Translations under genes and position numbers: made by a program
Assembly (NCBI RefSeq): GCF_001552175.1
Contig: NZ_BCQR01000044.1
Span: 1 to 64,000 of the forward strand
From: Actinomadura kijaniata NBRC 14229
GTDB lineage: Bacteria; Actinomycetota; Actinomycetes; Streptosporangiales; Streptosporangiaceae
Reading direction: 5' to 3'
Length of the DNA: 64,000 nt
Notes under the pieces: model-generated
Told to the model about the DNA's origin: nothing
Database searches by the model: none
What the model saw: only the letters and a program-made list of their open reading frames with translations
Shown: one piece after another, positions 16,969 to 25,114 of the stretch
Position numbering within the stretch: position 1 is the first letter of the stretch
How the letters are laid out: the number at the start of each line of letters is the position of its first letter

Positions 16969-17436
16969 ATGGAGGCGATCCTCGCGGCCTGCGCCGTCGT
17001 CGCGGTGCTCGGCGGGCTGATGGCGCTGTACTCCCTGCTGGTGCGCAGGGACGCCGACCGGGCACGCCGCGAGTGGCCCGCCTGGCTCGCCGACCTGGGA
17101 CCCCGCGTCCCGCCGCACACCCGCCGCCGGGCCCTCGTCTTCGCCCTGGAGGGCAAGATGATCCACGCCGTCAAGGCGGTCCGCGAGGACACGGGCCTGC
17201 CCCTCAAGGACGCCAAGCGCTACGTGGACGCCCTCCTCCAGCAGCAGAAGGAGTCCGCGCCGCACGTCCTGGCCGGGGAGGCGCCGCCGGAGCACCGGGC
17301 GCCGGGCGCGCCCCTGTCGGAACGGGTCCGGGCGTTCAAGGCGGCCGAGGACCACGCCTCCGCCGTCGCGCTCGTGCGCGCCGAGACCGGCATGACCCGC
17401 GCCGAGGCCGAACGCTTCGTCGCCGCCCTCGACTGA
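16969..17436 (+). CDS. Membrane-anchored protein with two bL12-like helical repeats
   Basis: 155 aa. Residues about 2-25 form one membrane helix (AACAVVAVLGGLMALYSLL) followed by RRDADRARR. Two repeats resemble the ribosomal protein bL12 C-terminal motif: GKMIHAVKAVREDTGLPLKDAKRYVDALL near 63-91 and a second around 128-154 (AVALVRAETGMTRAEAERFV). bL12-CTD/ClpS-type folds bind factors through these helices. The partner is unknown. It is in the rdgB operon and convergent with the MEDS cluster B, 14 nt apart. Confidence 0.7.
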   Translation: MEAILAACAVVAVLGGLMALYSLLVRRDADRARREWPAWLADLGPRVPPHTRRRALVFALEGKMIHAVKAVREDTGLPLKDAKRYVDALLQQQKESAPHVLAGEAPPEHRAPGAPLSERVRAFKAAEDHASAVALVRAETGMTRAEAERFVAALD

Positions 17437-17450
17437 CCGGGCCCGGCCGG

Positions 17451-18317
17451 TCAGGCCGGGTGGCCCAGCCGCAGGCCCGGCAGCATGTGCCAGCCCACCC
17501 GCTCCACCACCGAGAACAACTGCGCCGGGATCCGGTCCAGCACCAGCGACGACACCGCCGCCGGGCGCTCGGCCGCGCGTTCGGCCAGCAGGTTCAGCGC
17601 GCCCAGATCGATGAACCGCAGACCCGACATGTTCAGGTGGACGTCGCCGTGGCCGGCCTCCATCACCCGGCACAGCGCCTCGTCCAGCCGCGTGTGCCGC
17701 GACGCGTCCAGCTCGCCCGCCAGCGCCAGCCCCCGCGGCCGGAACGTCCACGCGATCCGCAGCACCGGATCGTCGAACACCGGATCCGGCACCACCCGCA
17801 CGCTGTGCGTGGCGAACAGCCGCGGCAGCTCCTCGGCCCCGCACCGCCGCCGGTCGAACTGGCAGACCGCCATCACCGTCGTGCTCGGCCCGACCTCGCC
17901 CTCCAGCTGCCGTTCACACGCCAGCAGCTCCTCCAGCCCGCCCGGCGCGCGCAACGCCCACGTCATGTCGGCCGTCACCCGCACCACCGGGCAGCCCTGC
18001 TCCTCCGCCAGCATGATCTCCTTGGCGAGGGCCTCCAGCGCCACCGCCGGTCCCACCGGACCCGGCAGGTCCGCCAGCGCGACCACCCTCGGCGCCGGGC
18101 CCCCGGCCGGCGGCCACCCCAGCCCCGGAACGGGCCCGCCGACCCGCTCGGCCAGGCAGATCACCCGATGCCCGAGTGCCAGCCCCTCGTCCACGAACGG
18201 AACCGTGACCAGGGACTGCTCCTCAGGCGTCTCGTAGCACAGCCACGCGTGATCGCCGGGGCGCAGCTCGCTCACCGGCCGCTCCACTGACCACAGCGAC
18301 TCCAGCAGGTCGTCCAT
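17451..18317 (-). CDS. MEDS-domain sensor with STAS-like module (cluster B, last gene)
   Basis: 288 aa, minus strand. MEDS blocks: LRPGDHAWLCYETPEE, HRVICLAE, CPVVRVTADMTWALR and CQFDRRRC. The C-terminal STAS-like part has LNMSGLRFIDLGALNLLAERA, with DLGA where classical anti-anti-sigma factors have DSSG, and ends VGWHMLPGLRLG, a motif shared with the gene at 19306. ATG 18317 is preceded by GGATGAGG; a GTG at 18320 is also possible. It lies 56 nt after the preceding MEDS kinase gene, the only real gap in this cluster besides 20236-20315. Confidence 0.8.
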   Translation of the reverse strand: MDDLLESLWSVERPVSELRPGDHAWLCYETPEEQSLVTVPFVDEGLALGHRVICLAERVGGPVPGLGWPPAGGPAPRVVALADLPGPVGPAVALEALAKEIMLAEEQGCPVVRVTADMTWALRAPGGLEELLACERQLEGEVGPSTTVMAVCQFDRRRCGAEELPRLFATHSVRVVPDPVFDDPVLRIAWTFRPRGLALAGELDASRHTRLDEALCRVMEAGHGDVHLNMSGLRFIDLGALNLLAERAAERPAAVSSLVLDRIPAQLFSVVERVGWHMLPGLRLGHPA

Positions 18318-18373
18318 CACGGCCTCATCCGCCCGGACGGCCCACGGCGTGCCCGGCCCCCGTCATCACGGGA

Positions 18374-19306
18374 TCAGCGGGACACGTGCAGGCGCACGAA
18401 CGTTCCGTCCCAACCGGCCCGCAGCTCCATCAGGTCCACCAGCAACCGGACCGTCCACAACCCGAACCCGCGCTCCCGCGCCGACTCGGGCGGGATGAAC
18501 CCGATCAGCGGACTCGGCTGCCAGAACCCGTTGTCGCCCACCTCGCAGACCAGCTCGTCGCCGTCCCGCCACACCCACACCCCCATCGGCGGGACACCGT
18601 GCTGCAACGCGTTGGCGGCGACCTCGTTCGCGGCGGTCACCAGGTTCTGCGCCTGCTGCCGGTCCAGCCCGTGCGCCTCGGCGTGCTTGCCCACGAACAC
18701 CCGCAGCGGATGCAGGTCCTCGTCGTGGAACGCCATGTACTCCGCCGTGTCCGGACGCACCTCGAACCGGCGTCCCACGTCGCAGCCCGCGCCGAACACC
18801 TGCGGATCCATGTACCGGTCGTTCTCGTGGTCGATCCGCCCGTCGAACAGCACCGGATGGGTGTGGCGCGCGAAGTCGAGCACCGCCGACGACAGCCCGT
18901 TGCGGTCATAGGGGCACAACGCCCGCGCCCCCGAATCCGCGAACACCTCGTTGATCAACGACTCGTAGCGCGCCCACTCCAGCGTCTGCCGCTGGTCGGT
19001 CCAGTGCCACACCGGCTCGGCCAGCGCCACCACCCGCCGGGGCCGCATGCTGTCGACCAGCTCCAGGTAACGCTTCAACGTCCGCACCGGATGGTCGTAG
19101 AACTCGGCGGAGTCGTAGAAGCCGACGTCGCCGTCGGAGCCCAGCACGTCGCGCAACGCGTCGAGGTTCGGCCTGCGCACCACCGCGACCACGGCGTCGT
19201 CGGCCTCCAACCCCTTGATCAGGAACGGCACCGTGGTGCTCAGGAAGTTCTCGACACCGCTGTACAGGAACGCCCTGTGCTCCAGGCCGTGTCGTCTCAA
19301 CGCCAT
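18374..19306 (-). CDS. MEDS-domain anti-sigma kinase-like protein with intact GHKL module (cluster B)
   Basis: 310 aa. MEDS portion: HRAFLYSGVENFLSTTVPFL, AVVAVVRRPN, WARYESLINEVF and CPYDRNGL. The GHKL ATPase portion (about 210-305) keeps the N-box NEVAANALQHG, the DNG of the G1 box (EVGDNGFW) and RGFGLWTVRLL, so ATP binding is plausible. This is the architecture of RsbA-type anti-sigma regulators. ATG 19306 overlaps the upstream stop (ATGA). The frame stays open upstream, but only as a shadow of the STAS gene. Confidence 0.82.
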   Translation of the reverse strand: MALRRHGLEHRAFLYSGVENFLSTTVPFLIKGLEADDAVVAVVRRPNLDALRDVLGSDGDVGFYDSAEFYDHPVRTLKRYLELVDSMRPRRVVALAEPVWHWTDQRQTLEWARYESLINEVFADSGARALCPYDRNGLSSAVLDFARHTHPVLFDGRIDHENDRYMDPQVFGAGCDVGRRFEVRPDTAEYMAFHDEDLHPLRVFVGKHAEAHGLDRQQAQNLVTAANEVAANALQHGVPPMGVWVWRDGDELVCEVGDNGFWQPSPLIGFIPPESARERGFGLWTVRLLVDLMELRAGWDGTFVRLHVSR

Positions 19307-20235
19307 CAGGCCACGCCCTCCGGTCCGGGGAAGGGGCCGTCCGCCGCGCCGCTCCGGCCGCGCGCCAGTCCGGGCAGACGGTGCCAGCCCACCATCTCGA
19401 TCACGTTCTCCACATCCGGCGGGAGGTTGTCCAGCACCAGCGCGTCCCGCTCGTCCAGCCCGGTGGCGTGCTCGGCCAGAAGGTTCAGCGTGCCGAGGTC
19501 GATGAAGCCCAGCCGGGAGAAGTCCAGGTGGACGCGGCGCCGCCCGTGGGCCACCAGCGACAGCTGCTGGGCGAACACCGAGTGCCGCGCCGCGTCCAGC
19601 TCGCCCTCGATCCGCAGGCCGTGCGGCTCGAAGGTGCGGGTGATGCGCAGGATGCCGTCGTCGAACTCGGGGTTCACTTCCACCAGGACCTCGTGCGTGT
19701 CGCGCAGGGCCGCCAGCTGGTCGGGCGGGCACAGCCTGCGGTCCACCTGGCAGATCGCCATCGCCATGGTGCTCGGCGAGACCGCGTCGCCCACCTGGTG
19801 CTCACATCCCAGCACCCGGTGCAGGTCCGGCCGTCCGGGCTCGCGCATCAGCCAGCTGTGGTCGGTGGTCAGCCGCACCGCGCGGAACCCCTCGTCGAAG
19901 GCCCGTTCGACCTCGGTGTTCAGCGTCTCCAGCATCCGCTGGGGATCGAACCGGCCACCGCCGTCCAGGCACGCCCGCGAACGCGGGATCACGCGCAACT
20001 GCCCCGACGCGGTGTAGGTGCACAGGTCCAGCCTGGTGCGGGGACCGGTCAGACCGGGCAGCCGTTCCGGCGGCGCGTCGGTGACGTAGACGACCTTCTC
20101 CTCGGTGCGCAACGCGTCCGCCACGAACGCCCCGATCACACGGTCGCGCTCCTCGGGAGTGCCATAGGCCAGCCAGGCGTGGTCTCCGGGGCGGACCTCG
20201 CCGACCGGCCGCTTGTCGAACCAGGTGGGTTCCAT
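19306..20235 (-). CDS. MEDS-domain sensor with STAS-like module (cluster B)
   Basis: 309 aa. MEDS blocks: VRPGDHAWLAYGTPEE, EKVVYVTDAPPE, FRAVRLTTDHSWLMREPG and CQVDRRLC. The STAS-like tail reads LDFSRLGFIDLGTLNLLAEHA (DLGT for DSSG) and ends EMVGWHRLPGLARG. I chose ATG 20235 (MEPTWFDKR), which matches the homologue's N-terminus. A GTG at 20319 overlaps the upstream stop as GTGA and would add 28 poorly conserved-looking residues, so that longer form remains possible. Confidence 0.78.
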   Translation of the reverse strand: MEPTWFDKRPVGEVRPGDHAWLAYGTPEERDRVIGAFVADALRTEEKVVYVTDAPPERLPGLTGPRTRLDLCTYTASGQLRVIPRSRACLDGGGRFDPQRMLETLNTEVERAFDEGFRAVRLTTDHSWLMREPGRPDLHRVLGCEHQVGDAVSPSTMAMAICQVDRRLCPPDQLAALRDTHEVLVEVNPEFDDGILRITRTFEPHGLRIEGELDAARHSVFAQQLSLVAHGRRRVHLDFSRLGFIDLGTLNLLAEHATGLDERDALVLDNLPPDVENVIEMVGWHRLPGLARGRSGAADGPFPGPEGVA

Positions 20236-20315
20236 GTCGTGCCCATCAACGTGGGTGCGGGTCCGACCAGAGTACGCCGCGCGCGATGAATTGGAAGCCC
20301 AACGCATGGAGTCCC

Positions 20316-21263
20316 TCACCCTGTGTTCACCGGAACGGCGGGCACCGCGGGCAGCCGGAGCCGCAGCCGCACGGTCGAACCGTCGTCACCCGTACGGATC
20401 TGCAACGCCGAGCACAGCAACCGGACCGCCCACAACCCGAACCGCCCCGCCGGACGTGGCGGCAGCAGCCCGAACGACGCCCCGTCCGCCCACCTCCCGC
20501 CGTCGGTGACCTCGGTGACCACGTCACCGCCGTCCACCCACATCCGCAGCTCGTACGGCGGCTTGCCGTGCCGCACGGCGTTGGTCATGACCTCGGTGAC
20601 CGCCACCAGCAGGCGCTGCACGTCGTCCTCGGGCATCCCCCACGCCTTCGCGTGGTAGCCGACGTACATCCGCAGCCAGTACAGGTCGGGCGTCTCGATC
20701 GGCATGACCTCGGCGTCCTCCGGAGGCTCCGGCAACGGCCCGCTGTCACACCGCCGGCTGAACTCCCACGGATCGACATACGACGGGTTCGCCGCCCCGG
20801 CGACGGTCTCCGGATGCGTCCTGCGTCCCGCCGCGACGACCCCGCTGGGCAGCGACCGCGCGTACGGGCACAGCACGAACGCGCCGGTGCCCCGCAACGC
20901 CACGTTCGACAGCGCCTCGATCCGCTGCCACTCCACCACCTCGGCGGGGTCCCGCCGGGCCCACTCGCCGGGATCGCCCAGGACCCGCAGCCGCCGGCCC
21001 TCCCGCTGCGCCCGCTCGGCGTCGGTCAGGCAGTCGGCCAGCCGCCGCGCGGGATGGTCGTACCACTCCACGGCGTCCACGAACTCGACCTTCTCGGCCG
21101 CGTCCCCGAGCGCCTCCTGGAGCAGCGTCCGGTTCGCGAGCTTGGCCACGGCGACCACATGGTCCCCCTCGGCCACGCCACCGGACAGAAACGGCACGGC
21201 CGCACCCAGGAACTCGTCCATTCCCCTGTACGACAGCACGCGATGAGTGAACGCGTCGTTCAC
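20316..21263 (-). CDS. MEDS-domain anti-sigma kinase-like protein with intact GHKL module (cluster B, first gene)
   Basis: 315 aa, first gene of the minus-strand MEDS cluster. MEDS: THRVLSYRGMDEFLGAAVPFL, VVAVAKLANR, WQRIEALSNVAL and CPYARSLP, with Ala for the usual Asp in CPYD. The GHKL part retains TEVMTNAVRHG, EVTDGGRW and AGRFGLWAVRLL. I start at GTG 21263 (VNDAFTHRV) with GGTGGGG about 7 nt upstream; the open frame further upstream is not homologous to the paralogues. It is divergent from tRNA-Leu. Confidence 0.78.
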   Translation of the reverse strand: MNDAFTHRVLSYRGMDEFLGAAVPFLSGGVAEGDHVVAVAKLANRTLLQEALGDAAEKVEFVDAVEWYDHPARRLADCLTDAERAQREGRRLRVLGDPGEWARRDPAEVVEWQRIEALSNVALRGTGAFVLCPYARSLPSGVVAAGRRTHPETVAGAANPSYVDPWEFSRRCDSGPLPEPPEDAEVMPIETPDLYWLRMYVGYHAKAWGMPEDDVQRLLVAVTEVMTNAVRHGKPPYELRMWVDGGDVVTEVTDGGRWADGASFGLLPPRPAGRFGLWAVRLLCSALQIRTGDDGSTVRLRLRLPAVPAVPVNTG

Positions 21264-21453
21264 CGTGGCCCCACCTGCGTCAGTTACCGGTGCCCTGCGC
21301 TCCGCCCCCCTCTTCGAGCGGACCCATCCAGCGTAAGCCGCCGCCCCCGCCCTGTAGAGCCCCCGGGCGAGACCGGTTTTCACATAGTGGCGACACGGCC
21401 CACAACCCCCTTGCCACGGGGAAAGCCGATCCCGCCGACCCGGACGGGGACGC

Positions 21454-21459
21454 TAAGCT
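21454..21459 (+). promoter_or_regulatory. Likely -10 box of tRNA-Leu
   Basis: TAAGCT in GCTAAGCTGATC, 40 nt upstream of the mature tRNA 5' end, fits a -10 element with the start near 21466. No good -35 is seen at 16-18 nt. The 21264-21499 gap otherwise holds no recognisable feature. Confidence 0.4.
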
Positions 21460-21499
21460 GATCTCGGTCTCCGATATCCAGAGAACCTGGACGAGACGC

Positions 21500-21586
21500 G
21501 CGGACGTGGCGAAATCGGCATACGCGATAGGTTTAGGTCCTATTGGTGGAAACACCGTGGGGGTTCGACTCCCCCCGTCCGCACCA
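21500..21586 (+). tRNA. tRNA-Leu (anticodon UAG)
   Basis: An 87-nt class II tRNA. The acceptor stem is GCGGACG / CGTCCGC, with encoded CCA at 21584-21586. The anticodon stem is ATAGG/CCTAT around the loop TTTAGGT, giving UAG. A long variable arm TGGTGGAAACACCG and a T-arm GGGGG-TTCGACT-CCCCC complete it. The last ~15 codons of the oppositely transcribed MFS gene overlap its 3' half. Confidence 0.96.
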
Positions 21587-22790
21587 CACCAACCGGCCCG
21601 GTCGGGGGGAGCTCCGTTCCGGGGGTTTCCGGGGCTGGGTCGCGGTCCAGTCGCCGGACCGGTTTGATCAGTAGGAGGGCCGTCGCCACGCCGGCCGTCA
21701 CCAGGGCCGAGCCCAGCATGAAGGTGCGTGGTTCGACCAGCGTGGTGGCCGGGCCGGCCAGTGCCTGCCCGACCGCCATGCCCGCGACCGAACCGGCCAC
21801 CTGGTAGGCGTTGACCCGGTTCACCACGTCCGGCGGGATCTGCGTCTGCACGCTGGTCGACCACATCACCGACCAGAACGCCAGCGCGCAGCCCCCGAGC
21901 AGGTGCCCGGCCATCAGCGGCGGCAGCGGCAGGCCGAGCGCGACCGTCAGCGGCACCGCCACGTACCCGCTCAGCGCCACCGCCCCGGCCGCCAGCGGCC
22001 TGCGCGGCCTGACCCTGATCGCCACCAGCCCGCCGAGCACGGTGCCGAGGCCGAGCGCCGCCATCACCCAGCCGTAGTCGGCCCCGATGACCTGCGACGA
22101 CAGCGGCACGGACGGCCCGATCACGAGGACGCCCCAGAACACCCAGACCAGGATGACCGACCACATCCAGCTCCGGGCCCTGAACTCCTGCCAGCCCCGG
22201 CGCAGGTCGCTCAGCGTGTCGGAGGGCTCCGGCCGGGGGACGGCGACCCGGACCAGCAGCAGGCACACCCCGCTGACCAGGAACGTCGCGGCGTCCAACG
22301 TGTAGACGACGACCGGTCCGGCGGCGACGATGAGGACCCCGGCCAGGGCGGGGCCGGTGAGCTGGGTGACCGCCTCGGCGATCTTCAGCGTCGCGTTGGC
22401 CCGCTGCGGATCCCGGGCGACCAGGGGGACCATGCCGTTGACGCACGGTTCGAACACCCCGGCGGCCACCCCCGACAGGCACGCCATCGCCAGCAGCAGG
22501 GCGTACGGCGGGGTGCCGTCCAGGAACGCGACGGCCACGACCCCCTGGGTGACGACCCGGACCGCGTCCGCGCCGATCATCAGGCGCCGGGCGCCGATCC
22601 GGTCGGCGACGACCCCGCCGAACACCATGACCAGCACGGCCGACGTGGTCCAGAGCGCCAGCACGTAGCCGACGCCCGCGATCCCGTAGACTCTGCCGAT
22701 CGCCAGCGCCGAGGCGACGGGCATCATCGCGTCGCCGAGCAGCGAGATCGTGCGGGCCCCGAAGTAGAGGGTGAAGCTCCTCGTCCACAT
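21540..22790 (-). CDS. MFS exporter (MFS_3/Bacillibactin-exporter-like), 3' end antisense to tRNA-Leu
   Basis: A 416-aa permease with about 11-12 predicted helices. FGARTISLLGDAMMPVA in helix 1 and ADRIGARRLMIGADAVR after helix 2 are typical of the EntS/bacillibactin-exporter-like MFS group. The hydrophobic body ends near residue 380 (LLIKPVRRLDRD); the proline-rich tail runs on and stops at 21540, inside the tRNA-Leu gene on the other strand. ATG 22790 has GGAG only 3 nt upstream. It is divergent from a GlxA-type regulator, which probably controls it. Confidence 0.8.
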   Translation of the reverse strand: MWTRSFTLYFGARTISLLGDAMMPVASALAIGRVYGIAGVGYVLALWTTSAVLVMVFGGVVADRIGARRLMIGADAVRVVTQGVVAVAFLDGTPPYALLLAMACLSGVAAGVFEPCVNGMVPLVARDPQRANATLKIAEAVTQLTGPALAGVLIVAAGPVVVYTLDAATFLVSGVCLLLVRVAVPRPEPSDTLSDLRRGWQEFRARSWMWSVILVWVFWGVLVIGPSVPLSSQVIGADYGWVMAALGLGTVLGGLVAIRVRPRRPLAAGAVALSGYVAVPLTVALGLPLPPLMAGHLLGGCALAFWSVMWSTSVQTQIPPDVVNRVNAYQVAGSVAGMAVGQALAGPATTLVEPRTFMLGSALVTAGVATALLLIKPVRRLDRDPAPETPGTELPPTGPVGVVRTGGVEPPRCFHQ

Positions 22791-22800
22791 GGGCTCCGAT

Positions 22801-22862
22801 TCTGGGTTTTTCCAGATCAGAGCGCCGGTGTCCCAAAAGACATCATTGAGTACATTTGGGTC
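22801..22862. promoter_or_regulatory. Divergent promoter/operator region between MFS and GlxA-type regulator
   Basis: Two inverted repeats lie in the 72-nt gap: TCTGG-N6-CCAGA (22801-22816) next to the MFS start, and CCCAAA-N17-TTTGGG (22832-22837/22855-22860). The second overlaps a TACATT -10 box (22851-22856) that stands 6 nt before the regulator's ATG, as for a leaderless transcript. Binding by the regulator is inferred. Confidence 0.45.
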
Positions 22863-23834
22863 ATGCCCGTGGACTGCCCGCCGGTGCCCCCCGCGCCTTC
22901 CGCCCCGCATCGCGTGGTCGCCCTGGTCGCCGAGAACCAGGAGTTCTACCCGGTCACCTCCGCCTCGGCCGTCTTCGGCTACCACGGCCCCGACATCCCC
23001 CAGCACTACAGCTTCGGCCTGTGCGCCGAACGCCCCGGTTCCCTGCCCACCACCCTCGGCGCCCCCGTCCGGGTGGACAGCGGCCTGGAAGCCCTCGACG
23101 ACGCCGACACCGTGCTCGTCGCGGGCTGGACCCTCGCCCCCTCGCCCGCCGTGCTCCGCGCGGTGTCCCGGGCCCACGCCCGGGGCGCCCGCATCGTCGC
23201 CGTCTGCGCCGGGATCTTCATCCCCGCCGCCCTGGGCCTGCTGGACGGCCGCCGCGCCTCCGTCCACTGGGAGCTCTCCGGCGAGCTCGCCGCCCGCCAC
23301 CCCCGCGTCATCCCCGACGACACCGTCATCTACGTCGACCACGGCGACGTCGCCACCGCCGGGGCCTCGGCCGCCACCCTCGACCTCTGCCTCCACCAGG
23401 TCCTCCAGGAGCACGGCGCGGCCCACGCCATGCGCGTCGGCCGCCAGCTCGCCGCCGGTCCGCACCGCGAGGGCTGCCAGCGCCAGTACCCTCCGCTCCC
23501 CACCACCGGCCCGATGCCGGACTCCCTGGCTCCCCTGCTCGAATGGCTGCTGTCGCGCCTGGCCGACCCGATCACCGTGGAGGACATGGCCGCCTACTCG
23601 GGCGTCTCCCGCCGCACCCTGACCCGCCAGTTCACCGAGCAGCTCGGCGTCCCACCCGCCCGCTGGCTGCTGGAACGCCGCCTGGCCGCCACCCGCGCCC
23701 TGCTGGAGGAGACCGACCTGCCCGTGGAGACCATCGCCACCCGCGTCGGCCTCTCCTCGGCGGTCAACCTCCGCCGCCGCTTCCACACCGCCCTGCGCAC
23801 CACCCCGGCCGCCTACCGCCGCTCCTTCCGCTGA
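22863..23834 (+). CDS. GlxA-family transcriptional regulator (GATase1-like plus AraC HTH)
   Basis: 323 aa. The N-terminal ~185 residues are a DJ-1/PfpI-like GATase1 domain with the nucleophile-elbow-like VAVCAGIFIPAALGLL (a Cys, catalytic competence uncertain) and ASVHWE. Residues ~225-320 form an AraC-type double HTH: ITVEDMAAYSGVSRRTLTRQF and LPVETIATRVGLSSAVNLRRRF. Start ATG 22863 is 6 nt after a -10 box. Its divergent position suggests control of the MFS exporter; the ligand is unknown. Confidence 0.87.
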   Translation: MPVDCPPVPPAPSAPHRVVALVAENQEFYPVTSASAVFGYHGPDIPQHYSFGLCAERPGSLPTTLGAPVRVDSGLEALDDADTVLVAGWTLAPSPAVLRAVSRAHARGARIVAVCAGIFIPAALGLLDGRRASVHWELSGELAARHPRVIPDDTVIYVDHGDVATAGASAATLDLCLHQVLQEHGAAHAMRVGRQLAAGPHREGCQRQYPPLPTTGPMPDSLAPLLEWLLSRLADPITVEDMAAYSGVSRRTLTRQFTEQLGVPPARWLLERRLAATRALLEETDLPVETIATRVGLSSAVNLRRRFHTALRTTPAAYRRSFR

Positions 23835-23858
23835 AGGTCCCGGCCGCACGACGCGAAA

Positions 23859-23886
23859 CGGCCCGCCCCGGGGTCGGGGCGGGCCG
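23859..23886. terminator. Bidirectional hairpin terminator between convergent genes
   Basis: A perfect 11-bp stem CGGCCCGCCCC / GGGGCGGGCCG with a 6-nt loop, centred between the stops of the AraC-type gene and the peroxiredoxin gene. Confidence 0.7.
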
Positions 23887-23909
23887 GTTCCGGCCAGAGG
23901 GCCGTCAGG

Positions 23910-24377
23910 TCACAGGGACAGGTCGCGGCGGAGGCGCTCGACGTGGCCGGTGGCCTTCACGTTGTAGTACGCCTTCTCGACCCTGCCCTCGGCGTCGATG
24001 ATGAACGTCGAGCGGATGACGCCCACCACGACCTTGCCGTACAGCTTCTTCTCGCCGTAGGCGCCGTACGCCTGGAGGATCTTGGCGTCGGGGTCGGACA
24101 GCAGCGGGAAGGTCAAGCCCTCCTTGTCACGGAACCTGGCCAGCTTCTCGGGCTTGTCAGGGGAGACGCCGACCACCGTGACGCCGTGCGGTTCCAGGTC
24201 GGGCAGGCTGCTCTGGAAGTCGACCGACTCCTTGGTGCAGCCGGGCGTCAGCGCCGCCGGGTAGAAGTAGAGGATCACCCGTTTGCCGCGCAGGGACGCC
24301 AGGGAGACGGGGTTGCCGTCGGCGTCGGGAAGCTCGAATTCCGGGGCGATGTCGCCGGGCTCCAGTCGCTCGGACAC
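23910..24377 (-). CDS. bcp: Peroxiredoxin, Bcp/PrxQ family
   Basis: Thiol peroxidase that reduces hydroperoxides (155 aa). The peroxidatic Cys sits in LTPGCTKES, within the thioredoxin fold (GDIAPEFELPDADG at the N-terminus). The resolving Cys found five residues later in two-Cys Bcp proteins is Val here (TKESVDF), so it should act as a one-Cys enzyme needing an external thiol, for example mycothiol. Start GTG 24377 has AAAGGCGGA upstream; the longer frame to 24473 lacks homology. Confidence 0.88.
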   Translation of the reverse strand: MSERLEPGDIAPEFELPDADGNPVSLASLRGKRVILYFYPAALTPGCTKESVDFQSSLPDLEPHGVTVVGVSPDKPEKLARFRDKEGLTFPLLSDPDAKILQAYGAYGEKKLYGKVVVGVIRSTFIIDAEGRVEKAYYNVKATGHVERLRRDLSL

Positions 24378-24500
24378 CAGTTCCGCCTTTCGTTCCGGTG
24401 GTCGGTGTCCACCGTACCGGCTGGGGTGGCGCGGGCGTTCGCCGCCGAGACCTGCCACACTGGTGCGGATCATGCGGCGCTGAGCGACAAGGAAGTTCGA

Positions 24501-24800
24501 ATGGCTGACAGGTCCCGTGATCCGGAGGCGCTGGAGCGGGAGATCGAGCGCACTCGCCAGGAGCTGGCGCGCACGATCGACGAACTCGCCGACCGGGTCA
24601 ACCCCCGCAACGTGGTCGACCGCGGCAAGGAACGGCTGAAAGAGGAGGCCGACCAGGTCGTGCGGACGGTCCGGTCGATGGTGACGGTGCCGGACGGGGA
24701 CGGCGGCCCCGGTCAGCTCGACCAGCGCGTGGTGGTGGCGGGCGCCGTGGCGGTGGTGGCGCTCACGGCGCTGGTCCTCTTGCGGCGCAGGCGCCGATGA
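24501..24800 (+). CDS. DUF3618 small membrane protein
   Basis: 99 aa. The N-terminal DPEALEREIERTRQELARTIDELADRVNPRN region (positions about 7-37) is the DUF3618 motif, a charged helix common in actinobacteria. A single C-terminal membrane helix (VVVAGAVAVVALTALVLL) is followed by RRRRR. AAGGAAG lies 7-8 nt before ATG 24501. Function unknown; relatives often sit near envelope-stress or DUF4235 genes. Its last 38 nt overlap the convergent zinc-finger gene. Confidence 0.85.
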   Translation: MADRSRDPEALEREIERTRQELARTIDELADRVNPRNVVDRGKERLKEEADQVVRTVRSMVTVPDGDGGPGQLDQRVVVAGAVAVVALTALVLLRRRRR

Positions 24801-25005
24801 GCCTGGTCGGAGCGCCGGTCCTCGGACGGGGACCGGCGCTTCGTGCTGTCCGGACCAGGGCGGTGACGCGCCGGAACCCCTCCAGCTCGGCGCGGCAGTC
24901 CGGGCAGCCGGCCAGGTGGGCGCGCAGCACCGCGGCCTCGGGGCCGGGGAGCGCGCCGAGGGCGTAGACGCCGAGGTCGAGGCGGTAGGAGCAGGGTGCC
25001 GTCAC
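24763..25005 (-). CDS. Small putative zinc-finger (zf-HC2) anti-sigma-like protein
   Basis: 80 aa. CSYRLDLGVYALGALPGPE followed by LRAHLAGCPDCRAEL gives the Cys/His-x3-Cys-x2-Cys arrangement of zinc-binding anti-sigma domains. There is no membrane helix and no sigma gene beside it, so it may be a free regulator or remnant. Start GTG 25005; a TACCAA hexamer 5 nt upstream could be a -10 box. It overlaps the 3' end of the convergent DUF3618 gene. Confidence 0.6.
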   Translation of the reverse strand: MTAPCSYRLDLGVYALGALPGPEAAVLRAHLAGCPDCRAELEGFRRVTALVRTARSAGPRPRTGAPTRLIGACAARGPAP

Positions 25006-25114
25006 GTCGGTTGGTACGGCCGGCGTTCCCTCCTCGTTCAGTACCGCCCTCTGGGGGACGACCCCCGGATCCCCGGCGCCTGATCCGAGAATCCTCCTTC
25101 GCCGGATCGTCGGA

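Noticed and set aside
20236-20319. Upstream GTG start (20319) for the STAS gene at 19306
   Set aside because: It gives a tidy GTGA overlap, but the extra 28 residues do not resemble the paralogue, which starts just before the conserved RPGDH. Kept as an alternative only.
21481-22862. Integrated element at the tRNA-Leu gene
   Set aside because: No integrase, no repeat of the tRNA 3' end and no phage genes within the window.
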